In this document: positions 36,668-45,014 of the stretch, piece by piece
How positions within the stretch are numbered: the first letter of the stretch is position 1
How the letters are laid out: each line of letters begins with the position of its first letter
Origin: an uncultured Flavobacteriaceae bacterium
GTDB lineage: Bacteria > Bacteroidota > Bacteroidia > Flavobacteriales > Flavobacteriaceae
Assembly: GCA_947487895.1 (NCBI GenBank)
Contig: CANKYF010000011.1
Location: 85,598-149,597, forward strand
Length of the DNA stretch: 64,000 nt
Reading direction: 5' to 3'
Position numbers and translations under genes: made by a program
The notes under the pieces: model-generated
Database searches by the model: none
Told to the model about the DNA's origin: nothing
The model's input: only the letters and a program-made list of their open reading frames with translations

Positions 36668-38266
36668 ATGAAAAATACATTCAAAATAAAGTCTATAGCA
36701 CTAATGGCACTAGTCATATTTGCTTGTTCAGATAATATTTTAGATCAACAAAACGATAATGCAACATCTACAGCAAACTTTGGGACATCCCCAGATCAAG
36801 TGAAAGCTGCAATAAACGGCGCATTTCATCCAATAACAGGAACGTTTTTCTGGGGAAGGATTATACATACAGGGGCATTGCAACGTTCAGATGAGTTTAA
36901 CGTATTTCCGTTAGATGATAATGCTAAAATGGCTACCTTTTTGGGAGGTCCTGGTAATGGAAGATGGGCAACAGAACCATGGCAGGAACTATATAAATCT
37001 ATTGCCAGATGTAATAATATAATCATAAATGTAAATGAAGAAGGTATTCCAAATACTGAAACTAGAGAAAGTCTAGTTGGGCAAGCTTATTTTTTAAGAG
37101 CTTTTGATTATTGGTACTTATTAAACCTTTATGGTAATGTACCATTGATTACTGAATTACCAGATTTAGACAATTTATTAGTAGACCAAGCCGCTCCTGA
37201 AACTGTGTGGAATCAGATTATTTCCGATTTAGAAATGGCTGAGAGTATGCTACCTGAAAGTTGGACAGGAGAAGATTTAGGAAGACCTACCTCTGGTGCA
37301 GCCACAGCATTAAAAGGAAAAAGTTATTTATACATGAAGCAATATGGTAATGCTGTTACTGCGTTAAATAGTTTAGTTGGGCAATACAGCTTATTACCAG
37401 CTGCACAGTATGGAGATAACTTTTCAACTACTAATGAAAACAATAGTGAATCTGTATTTGAATTACAGTTCTTAGGACAAGAATCTTTTGTTTGGGGAAC
37501 AGATATTCCAGGCGCAGGTACAATGGGAAATTTTCATATTGATTATGCGCCACCGGCCAAATCTCCAGATAAAGGACATGTGGTGAACCCATGGTTAAGA
37601 AAGTTATTCGAAGATAATGGAGATACAGTTCGTAGAGATGAAACTTTAGCATATGATTATCCAGGATCAACAGGTTATGGGAATACAGATTTTACAATAG
37701 ATTTCTCTACAAATAATTCAGATGATGAAAATGATATTATGATTGCTACAGATGCAGGAGTAGAACCAATTTTCTCTAGAAAATACTCAGGTATGGATAT
37801 AGGAACTAGAGGAGATGTAGACTTCTTAGGAACTAACGTGGGTAACAACTGGAGAATCATAAGGTATTCTGATGTGTTGTTAATGTTAGCAGAGGCTTTA
37901 AATGAAGATAATATGACGCCTCAAGCTATTCAATATGTAGATATGGTGAGAGATAGAGCTGGTTTAACTTTAATAGCAAACACTAATCCTGGAATTAGTC
38001 AAACAGATATGCGTCAAGCTATTATAGAAGAACGTGCCATGGAGTTGGCAGGAGAAGGTCATCGTTTCTTTGATTTAGTAAGATGGGGATTAGCAGATGA
38101 TTATATGGGAGCAACATCAATGCACGTTACCAATGGATCTCAAACATATCACCCAAAATCAATAAGTGGTGGCGTTTTCCAGTCTGGAAAACATGAGCTT
38201 GTATGGATTCCAAACTCTGAAATTGATGCAAATCCTAACTTACAACCTAATCCAGGATATAATTAA
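36668..38266 (+). CDS. susD: SusD/RagB-family glycan-binding lipoprotein (second pair)
   Basis: A 532-residue lipoprotein (lipobox VIFAC, Cys ~20) with SusD features: DNILDQQNDNATSTANFGTS near the anchor, GQAYFLRAFDYWYLLNLYGN (~137), a TPR-like GAATALKGKSYLYMKQYGNA, and C-terminal YSDVLLMLAEALNEDN, VRDRAGL and EERAMELAGEGHRFFDLVRWG. It partners the SusC gene 11 nt upstream. A hairpin follows it before the GH36 gene. Confidence 0.95.
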   Translation: MKNTFKIKSIALMALVIFACSDNILDQQNDNATSTANFGTSPDQVKAAINGAFHPITGTFFWGRIIHTGALQRSDEFNVFPLDDNAKMATFLGGPGNGRWATEPWQELYKSIARCNNIIINVNEEGIPNTETRESLVGQAYFLRAFDYWYLLNLYGNVPLITELPDLDNLLVDQAAPETVWNQIISDLEMAESMLPESWTGEDLGRPTSGAATALKGKSYLYMKQYGNAVTALNSLVGQYSLLPAAQYGDNFSTTNENNSESVFELQFLGQESFVWGTDIPGAGTMGNFHIDYAPPAKSPDKGHVVNPWLRKLFEDNGDTVRRDETLAYDYPGSTGYGNTDFTIDFSTNNSDDENDIMIATDAGVEPIFSRKYSGMDIGTRGDVDFLGTNVGNNWRIIRYSDVLLMLAEALNEDNMTPQAIQYVDMVRDRAGLTLIANTNPGISQTDMRQAIIEERAMELAGEGHRFFDLVRWGLADDYMGATSMHVTNGSQTYHPKSISGGVFQSGKHELVWIPNSEIDANPNLQPNPGYN

Positions 38267-38319
38267 TAAAGGATTTTTTCACAAATATTTTGAAGTTTAG
38301 TTTATAGTAGTTGGAGAAT

Positions 38320-38352
38320 TAAGAAGTCAGGTTAACCTTACCTGACTTCTTA
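38320..38352 (+). terminator. Terminator-like hairpin between susD and GH36
   Basis: AAGAAGTCAGGT (38321-38332) pairs perfectly with ACCTGACTTCTT (38340-38351) around a 7-nt loop, with one more T-A pair outside. The downstream tract (ATTC) is not T-rich, so it may terminate only partly or stabilise the susCD message, giving lower expression of the cytoplasmic genes that follow. Confidence 0.6.
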
Positions 38353-38404
38353 TTCAAAAGGAGAAGTACGAAACTGTTTAAACGATTATATATTAAGTTA
38401 AGTA

Positions 38405-40168
38405 ATGACAAAAGGAACATACATGAGTTTAGAAAAGGAAATTTTTGTTAAAGGAAATAATGACTCATTTGTAGAAATAAATAAAATATTCTGTGAAAAC
38501 GGAGTATTTGTGTATAAGATTAGTATAGATAATAATAAAAAAAATGTGTCCCCAATAACACTGTCTTGGAAAATTCCTGCCCATAATATTATGGGCGTTT
38601 GGAAACCCACTACAGATTTTTCTAAAAGAATACAGGCAGATTGGGAGATGGATCATATGGAATCTCGTATTTCCATAGATGCTCCTGTTATTGGTTTGTT
38701 TGGTCATGATGATACTAACATACATACATTTGCATGTTCAGATGTTATTAATAAACTAGAACTAAATGCTAGAATTAGAGAAGAAGACGATTGTTATTAC
38801 TGTCATATAACTTTAGGGCAAGAAAATCAAGGTTATAATGGTTCTTACACTATTCAAATTAGAATAGATGAAGAAGAAAAACACTTTTCTAAAGCCTTAA
38901 AAGCCACTTCAAAATGGTGGGAATCATTTGATAATTTACAACCAGTTTCTGTACCAGACATTGCATTAGAACCTTTGTATTCTACGTGGTATAATTTTCA
39001 CCAAAGTTTAAATGAAGCTGTTTTAATTGAAGAGTGTAAAACGGCTTATAATTTAGGATATAGATCTATTATAATAGATGATGGTTGGCAAACTAATGAT
39101 GATAATAGAGGGTATGATTTTACAGGAGACTGGAAACCAGATCGTATTACTCAAACTAAAGAATTTGTAGAAAGAGTTCATGCTACAGGCATGAAAATAG
39201 GTTTTTGGTATTCCGTGCCATTTTGTGGTAAAAAATCTGAAGCCTATAAACGTTTTAAAGGAAAGTTTTTAACAGAAAACCATCGTTGGGCACCAGTTTT
39301 TGATCCTAGATATCCAGAAGTTAGATCATATCTTATCAATATTTATAAGAATGCTTTAATAGATTGGAGTCTTGATGGATTTAAACTAGATTTTATAGAC
39401 GATTTTAGATTATATCATGATACACCAAGTAAGAATGATGATATGGATTTTTATTCTATCAATCAAGCGGTAGATCGCCTTTTAACCGATGTTATAGAAA
39501 CTCTTAAAGCTATAAAATCAGATGTGTTTATTGAATTTAGACAAAAATATACCGGACCAGCAATGCGTAAATACGGTAATATGTTTAGAGCGTTTGATTG
39601 TCCTGGAGATGCTGTTATGAATCGCATTAGAATAGCAGATATTAGAATGTTGGCAGGGAATACTGCGGTACATTCAGATATGATAACATGGCATAATGGC
39701 GAAAAATTAGAGGTGGCAGCATTACAAATGGTAAATACATTATTTGGGGTGCCTCAAGTTTCTGTAAAACTTAATGACATTCCAAAAGATCATTTAGAAA
39801 TGATTGAGTTTTACACAAATTATTGGGCAACAAATAAAATGGTAATTACCAAAGGAAGCTTTACACCTTTTAAACCATTGGCTAATTATCCTATTCAACA
39901 TGTTAAGAATGAGGACAAGTTAATAATAGGTTTACACGACGATTATGTGGTTAATTTAGATACTTCTTTTGAAAATATTGATATCTTGAATGCTAAAATA
40001 ACTAATGATGTTATTGTAAAAATAACTAATGAGTTAGGAGATTATAACTACCGTATCATTAATTGTAAAGGAGAGTCTGTTGAAGAAGAGATTATTAATT
40101 TACAAGAAGGACTCATTGAGTTTAAAGTGCCAGCATGTGGTCTTATTCAATTAACTAGAAATAAATAA
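38405..40168 (+). CDS. GH36 alpha-galactosidase, cytoplasmic
   Basis: A clan GH-D alpha-galactosidase of about 587 residues (start at the ATG at 38405, or at 38423 six codons on). There is no signal peptide, so it should act in the cytoplasm. An N-terminal beta-sandwich (~1-180) precedes the barrel: YRSIIIDDGWQTNDDNRGYD (~222), the nucleophile Asp in GFKLDFIDDF (~328) and the acid/base Asp in FDCPGDAVMNRIRIADIR (~400). It is shorter than classical GH36 enzymes (about 700 aa). Five nt separate it from an SGLT-like symporter, followed by glycerol kinase and glycerol-3-phosphate dehydrogenase. That order suggests hydrolysis of an imported alpha-galactosyl-glycerol such as floridoside; galactomannan-derived oligosaccharides are the alternative. 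Confidence 0.87.
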   Translation: MTKGTYMSLEKEIFVKGNNDSFVEINKIFCENGVFVYKISIDNNKKNVSPITLSWKIPAHNIMGVWKPTTDFSKRIQADWEMDHMESRISIDAPVIGLFGHDDTNIHTFACSDVINKLELNARIREEDDCYYCHITLGQENQGYNGSYTIQIRIDEEEKHFSKALKATSKWWESFDNLQPVSVPDIALEPLYSTWYNFHQSLNEAVLIEECKTAYNLGYRSIIIDDGWQTNDDNRGYDFTGDWKPDRITQTKEFVERVHATGMKIGFWYSVPFCGKKSEAYKRFKGKFLTENHRWAPVFDPRYPEVRSYLINIYKNALIDWSLDGFKLDFIDDFRLYHDTPSKNDDMDFYSINQAVDRLLTDVIETLKAIKSDVFIEFRQKYTGPAMRKYGNMFRAFDCPGDAVMNRIRIADIRMLAGNTAVHSDMITWHNGEKLEVAALQMVNTLFGVPQVSVKLNDIPKDHLEMIEFYTNYWATNKMVITKGSFTPFKPLANYPIQHVKNEDKLIIGLHDDYVVNLDTSFENIDILNAKITNDVIVKITNELGDYNYRIINCKGESVEEEIINLQEGLIEFKVPACGLIQLTRNK

Positions 40169-40173
40169 AAACT

Positions 40174-41829
40174 ATGAGTACGCTTTCTATTATTTCATTT
40201 TTCGGATTTACCATATTAGTAGCTTTTATTGCTTGGTATGCAACAAGAAAAACAGATGAGCGTACCGCAGATGGATACTATTTAGGAGGACGAAGTCTTG
40301 GAGCTATAACAATAGCAGGGTCTTTATTGCTTACAAACCTCTCTGCAGAACAAATAGTTGGTTTAAATGGTCAATCTTTTGCACAAGGCATTTTAGTAAT
40401 GGCTTGGGAAACATTGGCGGCCATTTCTATGATTGCTACAGCAATTTATTTGCTACCAAAATATATGCGTTCAGGAATTACAACCATTCCAGAATTTATT
40501 CAAGAACGTTTTGATGCCCAGACAAAATCAATTTTATCAATTTTATTTTTGGTGGCCTTTGGTATCGTATTATTGCCTACTATCTTATACTCTGGCTCAT
40601 TAGCTTTTAGCACCATGTTTGATTTACCAGAACTATTTGGGGTATCTCAATCTACTGTTATCTGGATTTGTGTATGGTCTATAGGAATTATTGGTTCTAT
40701 TTATGCCATTTTTGGAGGATTGAAAGCAGTAGCCGTTTCAGATTTAGTAAACGCCATTGGTTTACTTATTGGAGGTTTGTTAATTCCAGTTTTTGGATTA
40801 ATGCTTATTGGAGATGGAAATGTAAGCGACGGATTAAGCACGCTTTGGAGTGAAAACCCAGAAAAATTTAATGCTAAAGGAGAGATTGATTCTTTTATTC
40901 CTTTTGGAACCATTTTTACAGGAATGATGATTGCCCAAATGTATTATTGGGGGACCAATCAGTCTATTTTACAGCGTGTTTTTGGAGCTAAAAGTTTAGC
41001 TGATGGTCAAAAAGGAATGATATTGGCTGGATTTGTAAAATTTCTAATACCTATAATTGTAGTGCTGCCAGGAGTGATTGCATGGCATCTTTTTGAAGGT
41101 AATTTAGAAAATGCAGATCAAGCATATCCAGCATTAGTTAGAAAAGTATTGCCTGGGGCTTTATTGGGCTTTTTTGCAGCGGTACTTTTTGGAGCCGTAT
41201 TAAGTTCATTCAACAGTTTGTTAAATAGTAGCTCTACGCTATTTGGAGTAGATCTTTACAGACAATATTTTAATAAAGAAGCAACTGAATTAAAAACAGT
41301 AAAAGCTGGTAAAATATTTGGAATGTTTTTGGCTATTATTTCAATGACTATTTCACCCTTTATAGCTAATGCACCAGATGGCTTGTTCTCATATATACAA
41401 GAATCTTTAGGGAGTTTGAGCGTGCCAATTCTAGCAGTAGTAACAGTAGGCATTATTACTAAAAAAGTGCCTGCCTTAGCTGCAAAAATAGTCTTAACTG
41501 TAGGCGTATTATTGTATTTAATAAGTCAGTTTGTTTTAGCACCTCATTTTGTTGAAGGCGCATTAGCAGAAGCAGCTGCAAATGGTATTACCAATGCTAA
41601 AGAATTGGGAATAATTAAGGCAAAAGCATATCCTCACTTCTTACATATCATGGGAATACTATTTGTGCTTAATGTTGGATTCATGTTACTAATGGGGAAA
41701 TTATATCCAAGTAAAAAAGTATATACACCAAAAATTACTGAACAAATTGATATTACACCTTGGAAATATGCTAAAGTAGTGGGGCTTATAATCACGATTT
41801 TAGTCTTAAGTACCTATTTGATTTTTTAA
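40174..41829 (+). CDS. SGLT-like sodium:solute symporter
   Basis: A 551-residue inner-membrane Na+ symporter with about 14 helices. It shows the signatures of the SGLT branch of the SSS family: GYYLGGRSLGAITIAGSLLL, TNLSAEQIVGLNGQ, YWGTNQSILQRVFGAKSLAD and LFGAVLSSFNSLLNSSSTLF. The SAEQ-x-x-G and YWG-x-NQ motifs recall the Vibrio galactose transporter vSGLT, so a galactose or galactoside cargo is reasonable. Spacing of 5 nt to GH36 and 6 nt to glpK places it in one operon with both. It probably delivers the substrate of the cytoplasmic GH36. Cargo is inferred. Confidence 0.88.
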   Translation: MSTLSIISFFGFTILVAFIAWYATRKTDERTADGYYLGGRSLGAITIAGSLLLTNLSAEQIVGLNGQSFAQGILVMAWETLAAISMIATAIYLLPKYMRSGITTIPEFIQERFDAQTKSILSILFLVAFGIVLLPTILYSGSLAFSTMFDLPELFGVSQSTVIWICVWSIGIIGSIYAIFGGLKAVAVSDLVNAIGLLIGGLLIPVFGLMLIGDGNVSDGLSTLWSENPEKFNAKGEIDSFIPFGTIFTGMMIAQMYYWGTNQSILQRVFGAKSLADGQKGMILAGFVKFLIPIIVVLPGVIAWHLFEGNLENADQAYPALVRKVLPGALLGFFAAVLFGAVLSSFNSLLNSSSTLFGVDLYRQYFNKEATELKTVKAGKIFGMFLAIISMTISPFIANAPDGLFSYIQESLGSLSVPILAVVTVGIITKKVPALAAKIVLTVGVLLYLISQFVLAPHFVEGALAEAAANGITNAKELGIIKAKAYPHFLHIMGILFVLNVGFMLLMGKLYPSKKVYTPKITEQIDITPWKYAKVVGLIITILVLSTYLIF

Positions 41830-41835
41830 TTAATT

Positions 41836-43317
41836 ATGAAACAAAAGTATGTTATAGCATTTGATCAAGGTACAACAAGTACTAGATCCATCATTTTTGA
41901 TAACAAAGGAAAAGTAGTAGCGATTTCTCAAAAAGAATTAACACAACACTATCCGCAATCTGGTTGGGTTGAACATGATCCAGAAGAGATTTATAAAGAT
42001 CAATTAGAAACCTTTAATAACGTACTTACTGAATCAGGTATTTCACCAGAGGAAGTAGAAGGTATAGGTATTACCAATCAAAGAGAAACTACGGTTGTTT
42101 GGAATAAAGAAACAGGAAATCCCATTCATAATGCTATTGTTTGGTTAGATAAAAGAACAATAGATATTTGTAAAGATTTAGAAGAAAAAGGACTTACGAA
42201 TTACGTAAGGAAAAATACAGGATTAGTCATAGACTCCTATTTCTCGGGTACTAAGCTTAAATGGATTTTAGATAATGTTGAAGGTGCCCGAGAACTTGCA
42301 AAAAAAGATAAACTGTGTTTTGGAACTATAGATAGTTGGTTGATTTATAAGTTTACAAATGGTAAACGACATGTAACAGACCATACCAATGCGTCTAGAA
42401 CTATGATCTTTAATATCAAGACACTATCTTGGGATAAAAAGCTGTTAAAAGCTTTAGATATTCCAGCGTCAATATTACCAGAAGTACAACCTTCTTCATC
42501 AGATTTTGGAGCTATTGAGTATAAAGGTGTAAAGATTCCCATTTATGGTGTTGCTGGAGATCAACAAGCCTCCTTATTTGGTCAGGGCGGATTTGAAGCA
42601 GGTGTAGCAAAAAACACATATGGTACAGGTTGTTTCATTCTTTTGAATACAGGAGAAAAACGTGTGAAATCTAAAAAAGGATTGTTAACCACGTTAATTT
42701 GTAGTTTAGAGAATGAACCCGTAAATTATGCTTTAGAAGGTAGTGTATTTGCAGGAGGAGCTTCTATACAATGGTTAAGAGATAAAATGAAACTTATAGA
42801 TAAAGCGTCTGAAACTGAAACTATTTGTGAAAGTATTCCGCCTTTAAAAAATGTATATGTAGTGCCTGCCTTTGCAGGTTTAGGAGCGCCACATTGGGAT
42901 GGTGAAGCAAGAGGTAGTGTATATGGTATGACTTTAGATACAGGTCGCGAAGAGCTTATCAAAGCAACAGTAAATGCATTGGCATACCAAACAAAAGATG
43001 TTATGAGAGCCATGGAAAAAGATAGTGGTGAAAACATATTTACTTTAAAAGTTGATGGAGGTGCAAGCGCTAATAATTATTTAATGCAATTTCAGTCAGA
43101 CTTATTAAATATTGAAGTTGATAGACCAAAAATGATTGAAGTGACTGCATTTGGAGCAGCTTTATTAGCAGGTATAAAAGCAGGTGTTTGGTCTAAATAT
43201 GATATAAACGATATCCGTCAAGTAGATACTATTTTCTTCCCTAAAATGGATGAAGATTTAAGAAAAAGCAATTACAAGGGCTGGAAAAAAGCCATAAAAA
43301 GAACAAAGAGAAATTAA
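41836..43317 (+). CDS. glpK: Glycerol kinase
   Basis: A 493-residue FGGY-family kinase converting glycerol to sn-glycerol-3-phosphate with ATP. Diagnostic motifs: AFDQGTTSTRSIIFD at the N-terminus, GWVEHDPEEIY, GITNQRETTVVW (~80), NAIVWLDKRT, the SYFSGTKLKWIL segment, AGDQQASLFGQ and KVDGGASANNYLMQFQSDLL. Length is typical. It lies between the GH36/SSS pair and glpD with gaps of 6 and 1 nt. No glycerol facilitator (glpF) accompanies it, which fits glycerol being released inside the cell. Confidence 0.96.
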   Translation: MKQKYVIAFDQGTTSTRSIIFDNKGKVVAISQKELTQHYPQSGWVEHDPEEIYKDQLETFNNVLTESGISPEEVEGIGITNQRETTVVWNKETGNPIHNAIVWLDKRTIDICKDLEEKGLTNYVRKNTGLVIDSYFSGTKLKWILDNVEGARELAKKDKLCFGTIDSWLIYKFTNGKRHVTDHTNASRTMIFNIKTLSWDKKLLKALDIPASILPEVQPSSSDFGAIEYKGVKIPIYGVAGDQQASLFGQGGFEAGVAKNTYGTGCFILLNTGEKRVKSKKGLLTTLICSLENEPVNYALEGSVFAGGASIQWLRDKMKLIDKASETETICESIPPLKNVYVVPAFAGLGAPHWDGEARGSVYGMTLDTGREELIKATVNALAYQTKDVMRAMEKDSGENIFTLKVDGGASANNYLMQFQSDLLNIEVDRPKMIEVTAFGAALLAGIKAGVWSKYDINDIRQVDTIFFPKMDEDLRKSNYKGWKKAIKRTKRN

Positions 43318-43318
43318 G

Positions 43319-45004
43319 ATGATACTGATGGAAGAAACCGTTGGATTTTCAATATTAGATAGAGATAATCAATTAGAAAAATTAGCAAATACAAAGTTTG
43401 ATTTAGCTATTATTGGAGGTGGGGTTACAGGAGCAGGAATTGCTCTAGATGCTGCTTCCAGAGGACTTAAAGTGTGTTTGGTTGAAAAAAATGATTTTGC
43501 CTCTGGTACTAGCAATAAGTCCACAAAATTGATTCATGGAGGATTACGTTATTTAAAACAATTTGAAATTGGTTTGGTGCGAGAATCTGGTTCAGAACGT
43601 GCTATTGTACATAAATTGGCGCCACATTTAGTGATTCCAGAAAAGATGTTGTTGCCTTTAGTTGAAGGTGGTACTTATGGAAAAATGATGACCGCTATTG
43701 GTTTAAAAGTGTATGATTTATTGGCAGATGTAAAAGGTGATGATAGAAGGCAAATGCTTGATAAAGAAGAAACCTTAGAAAAAGAACCGTTACTAAATAA
43801 AGATGTTGTTTTAGGAAGCGGTCTGTATGCAGAATATAGAACAGATGATGCCCGTTTAACCATTGAAATTCTTAAAAAAGCAGCGGAATATGGTGCTACT
43901 ATAGTCAACTATTGTAAAATGGAATCCTTCACAAATAATAACGAAGGAAAAATTAAACATCTTAATTGTTTAGATTATAACACAGGACATACTTTAAAAG
44001 TTAAGGCACGAAATTATGTATCGGCAGCGGGTCCTTGGGTAGATTTATTAAGAACCAAAGACAAATCGTTAAATAATAAACACTTGCACTTAACAAAAGG
44101 GGTGCATATTGTGTTTTCGCATGAAAAACTACCTGTTCAACAACCTTTGTATTTTGATGTGCCCGACGGAAGAATGATTTTTGCTATTCCGCGTGGTCGT
44201 GTAACCTATGTAGGTACTACAGATACCAATTACTCAGGGAATTTAGAACGTGTAGTCGCAACAAAAGACGATGCGAACTACATTTTAAATGCCATAAATA
44301 GTACATTTCCAAGTGTGAACTTAACCATAGACGATATTGAGTCTAATTGGGCAGGTTTAAGACCATTAATTCATGAAGAAGGTAAAGATCCTTCAGAATT
44401 ATCCAGAAAAGATGAAATTTTTATTTCAGACAGTGGATTAATATCCATTGCAGGAGGAAAATTAACAGGCTATAGAAAAATGGCGCATAGACTCATAGAT
44501 GCTGTTTTAAAAACTATGAGCAAGAAACGCAGAGATAAATTTGATGAATCTCTAACTAAGAAAATAGATTTAGTAACACCTAAATTAAAGTCATCTAAAG
44601 ATGTTGAATTGTATCAAAAAGACATTGAAAAAGCTTTAGCAGAATTAGGTGTGAATGATACGTATCAAGCTTGGTATTTGTGTACTACTTACGGAAAACA
44701 AGCCGATAGAATTATTGAAAAATCGAGAGATTTTAACAATCAAGATACTTTAGAGCGTCTTATAAAAGCAGAGCTTTGGTTTGCAGTGCATAAAGAAATG
44801 ATTAATAGCCTATCTGATTTCTTTGTAAGGCGAACAGGACGCTTGTATTTTGATATTCCAAGTGTTAAAAAATATGCAGGTATTGTTTTAGAAGATTGTA
44901 TTAATTACTTAAATTGGAATGAAGAACGAGTAGCTTCTGAAAAAGAACAACTTAACATGCTTATTCAAGATGCAACGACTTATTATGATGTAGAATTTGA
45001 ATAA
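43319..45004 (+). CDS. glpD: Glycerol-3-phosphate dehydrogenase (FAD, GlpD/GlpA type)
   Basis: A 561-residue flavoprotein that oxidises glycerol-3-phosphate to dihydroxyacetone phosphate and passes electrons to quinone at the inner membrane. The FAD dinucleotide-binding motif IIGGGVTGAGIALDAASRGL is at ~31-50, followed by SGTSNKSTKLIHGGLRYL, GRVTYVGTTDTNYSG and SIAGGKLTGYRKMA. It starts 1 nt after the glpK stop (the ATG at 43328 is a second possible start). With glpK it converts glycerol into a glycolytic intermediate. Confidence 0.95.
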   Translation: MILMEETVGFSILDRDNQLEKLANTKFDLAIIGGGVTGAGIALDAASRGLKVCLVEKNDFASGTSNKSTKLIHGGLRYLKQFEIGLVRESGSERAIVHKLAPHLVIPEKMLLPLVEGGTYGKMMTAIGLKVYDLLADVKGDDRRQMLDKEETLEKEPLLNKDVVLGSGLYAEYRTDDARLTIEILKKAAEYGATIVNYCKMESFTNNNEGKIKHLNCLDYNTGHTLKVKARNYVSAAGPWVDLLRTKDKSLNNKHLHLTKGVHIVFSHEKLPVQQPLYFDVPDGRMIFAIPRGRVTYVGTTDTNYSGNLERVVATKDDANYILNAINSTFPSVNLTIDDIESNWAGLRPLIHEEGKDPSELSRKDEIFISDSGLISIAGGKLTGYRKMAHRLIDAVLKTMSKKRRDKFDESLTKKIDLVTPKLKSSKDVELYQKDIEKALAELGVNDTYQAWYLCTTYGKQADRIIEKSRDFNNQDTLERLIKAELWFAVHKEMINSLSDFFVRRTGRLYFDIPSVKKYAGIVLEDCINYLNWNEERVASEKEQLNMLIQDATTYYDVEFE

Positions 45005-45014
45005 AATTAGGCAA

